From Tenacibaculum finnmarkense genomovar ulcerans (GTDB taxonomy: Bacteria; Bacteroidota; Bacteroidia; Flavobacteriales; Flavobacteriaceae): DNA of 58,606 nt. Position 1 is the stretch's first letter, and every line of letters starts with the position of its first letter. The translations under genes and the position numbers were made by a program. The DNA is taken from positions 64,871 to 123,476 of the forward strand of contig NZ_OENE01000010.1 of assembly GCF_900239495.1 (NCBI RefSeq), in the 5' to 3' direction. This document shows positions 26,465-33,646 of this stretch, in pieces. The notes beneath the pieces are model-generated. The model did not search any database. It worked only from the letters and a program-made list of their open reading frames with translations, and was not told the origin of the DNA.

Positions 26465-27580
26465 ATGAAAAACTTGTTTATCGGAGCCGCTTTTGCTTTT
26501 TTAAGTATTGGTTCAATTACCGCTCAAAAATATAAATTCAAAACATTAGAAGATATAGAAAGCACCCAAGTAAAAAGCCAAGGAAGCACGGGTACTTGTT
26601 GGAGTTTTTCAACAACATCGTTTTTAGAGTCGGAAGTAATACGATTAACAGGTAAAAATATTGATTTATCAGAAATGTACACCGTTCGTAATACCTATTC
26701 TGAGAAGGCAAATAATTATTTATACCGTCAAGGGAAAGCACAATTTAGCGAAGGTGGTTTGGCACATGATGTTATCAATTCAGTAGCAAATTACGGGCTA
26801 GCTCCTGAGCAGGTTTTTTCAGGCTTAGATGCTGGGCAAAACAGGCATAATCATGCTGAGGTAGTTGCGGTTTTAAAATCGATGCTAAATGCTTATATTA
26901 AAAACCCAGCAAAAGAATTAAGCCCAAAATGGAAACAAGCAACCCAACGTGTTTTAGATGTTTATTTAGGAGAAAATAAAAAAACATTTAATTTTGATGG
27001 CGCTAGTTATACTCCAAAAAGCTTTGCAGAACATATCAAAATTAATCCTGAAAATTACGTGTCAATAACTTCTTTTCAGCATGCAAAAATGTATGATGAA
27101 TTTGTATTGAATATTCCTGATAATTTTTCAAACGGCGCTTTTCATAATGTTTCATTAGATGAATTGGTTGAGGTAACACAAAATGCGATTGAAAAAGGAT
27201 ATACAATTGCATTAGATTGTGATGTTTCTGAGAAAACATTTTCAGCAAAAAATGGTATTGCAATTATTCCTGCAAGCAGTTCAGAAAGTGAAAAAGGCTT
27301 AACTGAATTAGTTAAAGAAAAGAAAATTACCCCTAGTTTTCGTCAATCAGAATTTGAAAACTTTAATACTACCGATGATCATTTAATGCACATCGTAGGA
27401 TTAATGAAAGATCAGAAAGGAAACAAGTATTTTAAAGTTAAAAATTCTTGGGGTTCGAAAGTAGGAAATAAAGGATATATTTATATGTCTGTTCCTTATT
27501 TTAAATTAAAAACTATTTCAGTTTTATTACATAAAGATGGTGTTTCAAAAGGTTTAAAAAAGAAATTAAACATCAAGTAA
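26465..27580 (+). CDS. C1 (papain-like) peptidase, bleomycin-hydrolase type
   Basis: This 371-residue cysteine peptidase shows the nucleophile block QGSTGTCWSFSTTSFLESE (Cys45, oxyanion Gln39), the catalytic His in DDHLMHIVGL and the Asn in KVKNSWGSK. This arrangement, with AEFSEGG-like and LDCDVSE features, matches bleomycin hydrolase/aminopeptidase C (C1B). Unlike cytosolic C1B enzymes it has a signal peptide (IGAAFAFLSIGSITAQ), so it should act in the periplasm or outside. It follows the TonB receptor by 84 bp and ends in a strong terminator at 27615-27646. Confidence 0.9.
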   Translation: MKNLFIGAAFAFLSIGSITAQKYKFKTLEDIESTQVKSQGSTGTCWSFSTTSFLESEVIRLTGKNIDLSEMYTVRNTYSEKANNYLYRQGKAQFSEGGLAHDVINSVANYGLAPEQVFSGLDAGQNRHNHAEVVAVLKSMLNAYIKNPAKELSPKWKQATQRVLDVYLGENKKTFNFDGASYTPKSFAEHIKINPENYVSITSFQHAKMYDEFVLNIPDNFSNGAFHNVSLDELVEVTQNAIEKGYTIALDCDVSEKTFSAKNGIAIIPASSSESEKGLTELVKEKKITPSFRQSEFENFNTTDDHLMHIVGLMKDQKGNKYFKVKNSWGSKVGNKGYIYMSVPYFKLKTISVLLHKDGVSKGLKKKLNIK

Positions 27581-27614
27581 TTTCTCTTTTAAAGAAATTT
27601 TTAAAAATACGAGT

Positions 27615-27646
27615 AAAAGCCCAAAGATATTTCTTTGGGCTTTTTT
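27615..27646 (+). terminator. Terminator after the C1 peptidase gene
   Basis: A 13-base stem, AAAAGCCCAAAGA with TCTTTGGGCTTTT, is followed by more T residues, 35 nt beyond the stop codon. Confidence 0.88.
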
Positions 27647-27704
27647 GTTTTGATACTATAAAGTGATAATTGCGTATCTTTCGAGCGTTATAAAATCAAT
27701 TTAT

Positions 27705-29159
27705 ATGGAAGAAAAAATAAAGCAAGAAAAGCAAGACGAAAGTGTAGCGCAATCTAAACAAGCAGTTCAAGAAGATGCTAAAGGATTGTGGGAAAGTATT
27801 AAAATATTTATGGTAGAATTATTAGATTTTCGCCATGATACCGATCAAGAAGCAACCATTGAAGCCATAAAAAATGATATTCCTTTTAAAGGAGCTACTG
27901 TTTGGATTTTAATTTGCTCAATATTTGTAGCATCGATTGGGTTAAATGCTAATTCAACCGCTGTGGTAATTGGAGCCATGTTAATATCGCCATTAATGGG
28001 ACCTATTTTAGGAATTGGAATGTCGTTAGCTATTAACGATATTGATACCTTAAAAAAATCATTAATCAACTTGGCAATTATGATTGTGTTGAGTTTATTA
28101 ACCGCGTTTTTATTCTTCTTTTTGTTTCCTTTAAAAGAAGAAACTTCAGAATTATTAGGAAGAGTAAAACCCGATATTCGAGATGTGTTAATCGCTTTTT
28201 TTGGTGGTTTAGCCTTAATTATCGCTCGAACAAAAAAAGGAACAATAGCATCGGTAATATTTGGTGTTGCTATTGCTACCGCTTTAATGCCACCTTTATG
28301 TACGGCAGGTTATGGCTTAGCAATTGGTAAATTTGATTACTTTTTTGGAGCAATGTATTTATTTACAATTAATACCATTTTTATCGCTTTAGCTACTTTT
28401 TTAGTGCTAAAATTATTAGGGTTTACCATGATTCGCTATGTAAATTCAGAAAAGAGAAAACGAATAGCACAAGTGGCTTCTTTTATCGGTTTTTTAGTAA
28501 TGGTGCCCGCTGTGTTTACCTTTGTAAGTGTTTATAAAGAAAGCGTGGTTAAATCAAATTATGATAAATTTTTAAAAGATGAAATTTTAGCCAATAAAGA
28601 TTTATGGTTACAAAGAGAAAACATCGATAAAAAGACTAAAAAAATTAATTTATTTTTTAATGGCGATGTTACCGATGCTACCGAAACTTTTTTAAGAAAT
28701 GAATTAAAAAGCTATCCTAAATTAGATATTTATGAATTGGTTGTGAATGAAAATAAAGCCAGAAGTGTCGACAGAGTTGTTGATGCCTACGATAGGGCAA
28801 TTGTTGATTTAGATCAAAAAGATAACATTATAAAAGGCTTACAAAAAGAAATTAGCGATTTAAAAACAACAATTTCAAGTTTAAATAATAATATAGAACA
28901 AACCGCTTTAAAGCAAGATGAAAATAGCATTCCTTTTAGTACCATAGCCAAGGAAGCTAAAATTAGATTCAACGATATTAAAGGAATTAGTTTTTCTAAA
29001 AAATTATCTTCGACTGATTTTATTAAAATAGATACGATTCCTGAGTTATCAATAGTTTGGAATAAAAAATTAACTGATTCAGTAATTGAAAAGAAAGAAA
29101 AAGAACTAAAAAGTTGGATCGAAAAAGAACTGAAATTAAAAGTGATTTTGATTAAGTAA
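27705..29159 (+). CDS. DUF389 membrane protein
   Basis: The 484-residue protein starts with a charged cytoplasmic stretch, then a DUF389 membrane domain of about six helices with the signature block NSTAVVIGAMLISPLMGPILGIGMSL and ALMPPLCTAGYGLAIG (shown here in part), then a TM hairpin near 250 and a long cytoplasmic or periplasmic tail with a coiled coil (about residues 370-410). DUF389 proteins are widespread and uncharacterised, with transport suspected from the fold. The start was set at ATG 27705, since the upstream GTG at 27663 precedes a likely promoter box (TATCTTTC, 27675-27682). Confidence 0.88.
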   Translation: MEEKIKQEKQDESVAQSKQAVQEDAKGLWESIKIFMVELLDFRHDTDQEATIEAIKNDIPFKGATVWILICSIFVASIGLNANSTAVVIGAMLISPLMGPILGIGMSLAINDIDTLKKSLINLAIMIVLSLLTAFLFFFLFPLKEETSELLGRVKPDIRDVLIAFFGGLALIIARTKKGTIASVIFGVAIATALMPPLCTAGYGLAIGKFDYFFGAMYLFTINTIFIALATFLVLKLLGFTMIRYVNSEKRKRIAQVASFIGFLVMVPAVFTFVSVYKESVVKSNYDKFLKDEILANKDLWLQRENIDKKTKKINLFFNGDVTDATETFLRNELKSYPKLDIYELVVNENKARSVDRVVDAYDRAIVDLDQKDNIIKGLQKEISDLKTTISSLNNNIEQTALKQDENSIPFSTIAKEAKIRFNDIKGISFSKKLSSTDFIKIDTIPELSIVWNKKLTDSVIEKKEKELKSWIEKELKLKVILIK

Positions 29160-29191
29160 TTTTTTTACATCTTATTAATGTTTTCATAATG

Positions 29192-29313
29192 AATATTCCT
29201 ATTTTAATTAAAATTTAATAGGAATATTTGCACGTCTAAAAATAACTATTTTGTATTGTTTATATTAATTATAAACAGAACTCTTTGCTTATCTTTAAAT
29301 AAAAGTCCCCCTT
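29192..29313 (+). promoter_or_regulatory. Leader of the receiver/GT2 operon: hairpin, -7-like box and AGTCCCCC motif
   Basis: A perfect 12-bp inverted repeat (AATATTCCTATT, 29192-29203, with 29217-29228) probably ends the DUF389 transcript. Its right arm runs into AATATTTG (29223-29230), a near match to the TAnnTTTG box. AAAAGTCCCCCTT lies at 29301-29313, 45 bp before the receiver ATG. The same motif stands in the leader of the giant adhesin at 55082-55094, a similar distance (about 74 versus 83 bases) after the putative -7 box. Confidence 0.45.
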
Positions 29314-29357
29314 TTTATTTATAAATTTAATTGTACTGTTTTTTAAATAAACAAAGT

Positions 29358-29714
29358 ATGGATAAGAGTATTTTAATAGTAAATAATGATGTAAGTATTT
29401 CATCTTTAATAAAAATGATGTTAGCATCAGCAAACACTAATTTTAAAATTAGTACTTCATATGATGAAACAATAAAAAGTCTTAAAACTAATAAGTATGA
29501 CCTGATTGTTACTGATGCAGTAATTAAAGGGAGCTTTGTTTTTCAATATTTAGAAGATTTAAAAATAATGGCAAGTGAATCGCCTATTGTGGTAATGTCT
29601 GAAGTTGATCAAGATAATATCGTTAGTCTTGCAAATAAAATTGGAATTAATGAATTTATATCTTTTCCTTTTACTAAAGTAGATATAGAAAAACGTATTG
29701 GTAGGTACTTATGA
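29358..29714 (+). CDS. Stand-alone response-regulator receiver domain
   Basis: This 118-residue protein is a single CheY-like receiver: acidic residues near the N-terminus (VNNDVS), phospho-acceptor Asp in LIVTDAVIKG (about 52), a Ser in PIVVMSE and a Pro preceded by Phe-Pro (SFPFTK) where the conserved Lys-Pro would be. The Lys is displaced, so phosphorylation chemistry may be altered. There is no output domain. Start chosen at ATG 29358; the TTG at 29331 is upstream. The stop overlaps the next gene by four bases (ATGA). As first gene of the exopolysaccharide-type operon it probably gates the synthase by protein contact, an inference from position. Confidence 0.8.
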   Translation: MDKSILIVNNDVSISSLIKMMLASANTNFKISTSYDETIKSLKTNKYDLIVTDAVIKGSFVFQYLEDLKIMASESPIVVMSEVDQDNIVSLANKIGINEFISFPFTKVDIEKRIGRYL

Positions 29715-30604
29715 GTTTAATAAACGCATTGTATATTCTAATAGCCATTTTTATTTTTGTAATTATTTTAATTTGGTGTTATTTATTTTTATTTGTGACA
29801 ATAAAGAAAAAGAGAGGCAAAGAAGATATTGTATTTGAAAAAAAAATATTAGAAGGAATTATAGCCACTTATTCTAAGGTGGAAATAGAAGAAAGTAATA
29901 AACAACTTAAAAAATTTAAAAAGGTCATAAATAAAGATATCAAATATTTATTTAGAGCTGCAACTATATTTATCAAATTTAACCGTATTGTAAAGTTCTC
30001 TAATCTTCAAAATTTTAAAGTTATTTTTGATTATTTAGAAGTGTCTAGCGTTCTAAATCAAAAAATAAATAATGAAAGTTGGTATGTAAAAGCTAAAGCA
30101 ATATGGCTGTCATACGAATTTGAATTATCGGAAAATATAAAAACAATCAATAAATATAGAAATGATAAAAATACATTAGTACGTAGGGAGGCGCAAATAG
30201 CATTAGTTAGCTTTTTAGGATGGAAAAGTCTAGCGTTTTTTCCTTATGTAAAGCCATATATTTCGTTATGGCAACAAATTAGAATTATTGAAAAATTAGA
30301 AGAAAAACCACATGAATTTGATGATATTTATATTCAAAAAGCTTTAGCTTCTGAAAATAAAACAATTATAGAGTTGTTAATCAGGGTTATAAAGAGATTT
30401 AAATTGAAAAAATATAAATATTATGTTATAGAACAAATATTTTCAGATGATACCAGATTAGTAACTATTGCAATAAATACATTAAAATATTTATCATCTA
30501 TAGGGAAAGAAGAAAGTGTAGAAAACCTATTTTATAAAACACTAGAAAGAAATCAATATGCTACTATTTTGAATGATTTAAAAGTAACAATTCCTAAAAA
30601 TTAA
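29711..30604 (+). CDS. Membrane-anchored HEAT-like repeat protein
   Basis: The 297-residue protein has one membrane helix (about residues 5-27) and a large Lys-rich cytoplasmic part composed of paired helices. Blocks such as LVRREAQIALVSFLGW and DTRLVTIAINTLKYLSSIG look like HEAT/armadillo repeats, which are protein-binding scaffolds. It overlaps the receiver gene by four bases, and its stop directly abuts the ATG of the GT2 gene, so production is tightly coupled. A plausible role is a scaffold linking the receiver to the membrane synthase. The repeat assignment is by eye and moderate. Confidence 0.7.
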   Translation: MSLINALYILIAIFIFVIILIWCYLFLFVTIKKKRGKEDIVFEKKILEGIIATYSKVEIEESNKQLKKFKKVINKDIKYLFRAATIFIKFNRIVKFSNLQNFKVIFDYLEVSSVLNQKINNESWYVKAKAIWLSYEFELSENIKTINKYRNDKNTLVRREAQIALVSFLGWKSLAFFPYVKPYISLWQQIRIIEKLEEKPHEFDDIYIQKALASENKTIIELLIRVIKRFKLKKYKYYVIEQIFSDDTRLVTIAINTLKYLSSIGKEESVENLFYKTLERNQYATILNDLKVTIPKN

Positions 30605-32047
30605 ATGGATTATTTTGTAAGAAATAGTATCGAATATTTCTTCTTTATTTATGGTATTTGCATATTTTGTGTATATTTTTTTCTAATTATTTTGGCTTTG
30701 AAAGCTATAAAAAAATCAAAACAAAAAGCAATTTTCCTAAATATAGATTACATAAAAGGTTCTCATGATTTACCTTCTGTTAGTTTAATTGCTCCAGCTT
30801 ATAATGAAGGAAAAACAATTATAACAAATGTTAAATCATTATTATCGATACAGTACCCTTTTTACGAATTGATTATTGTAAATGATGGAAGTACTGATAA
30901 TTCAATAGAACAATTAATTGATATTTTTAGTTTGAAAGAAATTGAAATTGTAAAGAACACAAGTGCAGTTTCATGTGCCGAAATTAAAAAAATATATAAA
31001 AGCACCAATTCTAAATACACAAGCTTAACTGTTGTTGATAAGTTTAATGGAGGTCGTTCAGATGCTATTAATTGTGGGATTATTTTTGCCAAATCAAACT
31101 TGGTTTTATGTACAGATGCCGATTGTATTATAGAGCAAGATGCTTTATTAAAAATGGTTAGACCCTATATTGAAGCAACAGAAAAAGAAGTTATTGCTAG
31201 TGGAGGTATTATTGGAATAGCTAATGATTCGGTTATTAAAAATGGTATTCTTAAAGAAATTAGAATGCCTAAAAAATTACTACCACGCATACAAATAGTT
31301 GAATACATAAGAGCTTTTTTATTAGGTAGAATGGCATGGGGGCATATTAATGGATTAATGCTTGTTTCAGGTGCTTTTGGATTATATCCTAGACATCGAT
31401 TACTTGAAGTAGGAGGGTTAGATAAAGATACTATTGGAGAAGATTTAGAATTATGTATTCGTTTACGAACTCATATGGAAAATTTAAAACAACCTTATAA
31501 GGTTGTTTATATTCCTGAAGTATTATGCTGGACAGAAGCTCCGCCTAATTTTAAAATTTATATATCACAACGAGATCGATGGGCTAGAGGGTTATGGGAA
31601 ACCTTATATAAACATCGAAATTTATTTTTCAATAAAAAATATGGAAATATGGGGAAATATTTTTTTCCATATTGGATTTTCTTTGAGTTAGGAGCTCCTA
31701 TTGTTGAGTTTTTAGGAATGTTATACTTAATTTATTACGCAATTAATGGGTTTATGAATTTACAAATGGCACTTCTTTTGGCTTTCACAGTGTATTTAGC
31801 AGGTTGTGTATTTTCAACAATTGCAATATTAATGTATTCCTTAAATTACAAACATTATTTAAAGCCTAAAATGATTATCCAATTATTACTAGTTTCTTAT
31901 ATAGAATCTTTTTATAGTCACCCAATAATGTTATACGCACAATTAAAAGGTTTTTTTAAGAAGATATTTAAAATTAATACAGGTTGGGGAACTATGGATA
32001 GGGATGGTTTTAATGAAGAAGAGGAAAATGAAGAACAAAATAAATAA
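30605..32047 (+). CDS. Processive family-2 glycosyltransferase (polysaccharide synthase)
   Basis: This 480-residue membrane enzyme has an N-terminal helix (about residues 12-34), a GT2 catalytic domain and C-terminal helices (about 350-430). All processive-synthase motifs are present: VNDGS (Asp94), TDADC (Asp171, Asp173), the GED acceptor-base motif (Asp280) and QRDRW (322-326). This is the layout of cellulose, hyaluronan and poly-GlcNAc synthases, which polymerise and export a sugar chain through their own pore. The sugar cannot be told. The tail is very acidic (EEEENEEQ). It lies between the HEAT-like and YaiO-type genes; in E. coli, yaiO likewise lies near a GT2 gene, yaiP. Confidence 0.9.
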   Translation: MDYFVRNSIEYFFFIYGICIFCVYFFLIILALKAIKKSKQKAIFLNIDYIKGSHDLPSVSLIAPAYNEGKTIITNVKSLLSIQYPFYELIIVNDGSTDNSIEQLIDIFSLKEIEIVKNTSAVSCAEIKKIYKSTNSKYTSLTVVDKFNGGRSDAINCGIIFAKSNLVLCTDADCIIEQDALLKMVRPYIEATEKEVIASGGIIGIANDSVIKNGILKEIRMPKKLLPRIQIVEYIRAFLLGRMAWGHINGLMLVSGAFGLYPRHRLLEVGGLDKDTIGEDLELCIRLRTHMENLKQPYKVVYIPEVLCWTEAPPNFKIYISQRDRWARGLWETLYKHRNLFFNKKYGNMGKYFFPYWIFFELGAPIVEFLGMLYLIYYAINGFMNLQMALLLAFTVYLAGCVFSTIAILMYSLNYKHYLKPKMIIQLLLVSYIESFYSHPIMLYAQLKGFFKKIFKINTGWGTMDRDGFNEEEENEEQNK

Positions 32048-32055
32048 AATTAATA

Positions 32056-33324
32056 ATGAATTTTACAAGGATAAATTTAAGAATACATTATTGCTTAATA
32101 ATTTTTTTTTATCTCTTTAATTGTTTTTCTTCGGAAGCTCAAAAGGATAAAATAAATGTAGATTCACTGTATTATAAAGCAAATAATTTATATAAAAAAA
32201 AGGCAAATAAAGAAGCCTTAAATCTTGTAAATACGGCTTTAAATATTGCTCCTAATTATATTGATATTCGTGTTTTACGTATAAGGATTTCACAAAGGTT
32301 ACATAAAACTGAACTGGTAAATAACGATTTAAAATTACTTTTAAAATCAGAAGAACCAAGGGAGCTTAAAAATGATGTAATTAGACAATTAAGTCTTATC
32401 AGAAATGAAAAAATACTTGCTAAATTTATCGCTGATATTACCGCTTTTTATAAAGAAGATATTGATGTTGATTTATCAAAAGCGGAAGCTTATTATCGCC
32501 TAAAAGACCTTAAGAACACAAAGGAAATACTATCTAAAATAGCTAAAAACCAATTAAATATTGGTCAAAAATATAGATATCGATTACTTTTAAAGAAGGT
32601 AAATACCAATCAAATTAGTGTTTATTATAATGCCAGTTCTTTTGGGGCGGAATATCCAACGAAAAAAACATGGCACACCAAGCAATTGGAATATATGAAA
32701 TTCGTAGGAGCACATTCTTTTGGAGTTCGTGTAACCCATAGTAAGCGTTTTACAAACGATGCGATATTATATGAATTAGAATCGTATCCGGTGTTTTCTA
32801 AAAAATGTTATAGTTATGTAAATGTCAGTACGTCTTCTAATGCTGATTTTTTTCAAAAATTAGGGATAAAAGCATCGGTATATTATTCGGTTTTAAAAGG
32901 TATTGAAATGGAAGTCGGTTTTCGATACTTAAGTTTTGATACGGCTAATTTTACAACGTATATTGTTGGGATTACGTCTTATGTTGGTGATTTTTATTTA
33001 AACGCAGGTGTATTTATAGGCCCAGAAATAGCTAGTGGATTTATACAAAATTATCAAACAAATATTCGGTATTATTATAGTGGTGCTGAAAACTATATAG
33101 CGATTAGATTAGGAACAGGAATTTCACCTGATGAGCCATCAAAATTTATACCAGTGGCTTCTAACATCAATTTAAACTCTTATTATGCAACGATAGGTGC
33201 AACAAAAACAGTAACTCATAACTATAATATATCGGCAAATATTGGTTATTTAATGGAAGAATTTAAGGCAACTAAAAAAGGAAGTCAATTTTTAGCAGGC
33301 ATAGGTTTAAAGTATCGATTTTAG
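32056..33324 (+). CDS. YaiO-type outer-membrane barrel with N-terminal TPR-like helices
   Basis: The 422-residue precursor has an N-terminal signal-like segment (about residues 10-28, ending SSEA), a TPR-like helical region (about 35-180: KANKEALNLVNTALNIAPNY and a second motif near AEAYYRLKDLKNTKEIL), and a C-terminal barrel of alternating beta strands (about 200-422) ending AGIGLKYRF. The barrel matches the YaiO outer-membrane family, with HSFGVRVTHSKRF typical of its early strands. TPR plus barrel is also the plan of exopolysaccharide exporters such as PgaA and AlgK/AlgE. It is inferred to carry the product of the upstream synthase across the outer membrane. Confidence 0.82.
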   Translation: MNFTRINLRIHYCLIIFFYLFNCFSSEAQKDKINVDSLYYKANNLYKKKANKEALNLVNTALNIAPNYIDIRVLRIRISQRLHKTELVNNDLKLLLKSEEPRELKNDVIRQLSLIRNEKILAKFIADITAFYKEDIDVDLSKAEAYYRLKDLKNTKEILSKIAKNQLNIGQKYRYRLLLKKVNTNQISVYYNASSFGAEYPTKKTWHTKQLEYMKFVGAHSFGVRVTHSKRFTNDAILYELESYPVFSKKCYSYVNVSTSSNADFFQKLGIKASVYYSVLKGIEMEVGFRYLSFDTANFTTYIVGITSYVGDFYLNAGVFIGPEIASGFIQNYQTNIRYYYSGAENYIAIRLGTGISPDEPSKFIPVASNINLNSYYATIGATKTVTHNYNISANIGYLMEEFKATKKGSQFLAGIGLKYRF

Positions 33325-33430
33325 TAGCATTTTATGGATTTTATTTTGATATAGAATAAAAAGAGTATTGTATTGCTTTATTTTAATAGTTACAAATATA
33401 CCTTGTGTTGTAAAATTACTTTAGACAATA

Positions 33431-33519
33431 AAATGCCTAGCCCCGATTGAGCAATTGTTTGAGCTCCTTTTTTTTTTTTTCAAAAAAAGAGCGAGTGCGG
33501 AAAGCGGGAAATAGCTTCA
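33431..33519 (+). repeat. Family B palindromic element, copy 3
   Basis: From AATGCCTAGCCCCGATTGAGC to GCGGGAAATAGCTTC, with a T-rich core. It lies between the convergent YaiO-type and OmpA genes; the rest of this 322-bp gap is A/T-rich sequence and the OmpA terminator. Confidence 0.85.
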
Positions 33520-33580
33520 AAAAATTTATGATGGTTTTAACTTTATGATTTTTATTGCATCAGAATACTCTATAAAACAC

Positions 33581-33609
33581 AAAAAACCGAGCAAAAGCTC
33601 GGTTTTTTT
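33581..33609. terminator. Terminator of the OmpA-repeat gene
   Basis: AAAAAACCGAGC pairs with GCTCGGTTTTTT around AAAA. It is symmetric and can also end the rightward YaiO operon. Confidence 0.88.
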
Positions 33610-33646
33610 AATATCAAAATATTAATTATAGTATGTTTATCAAAAA

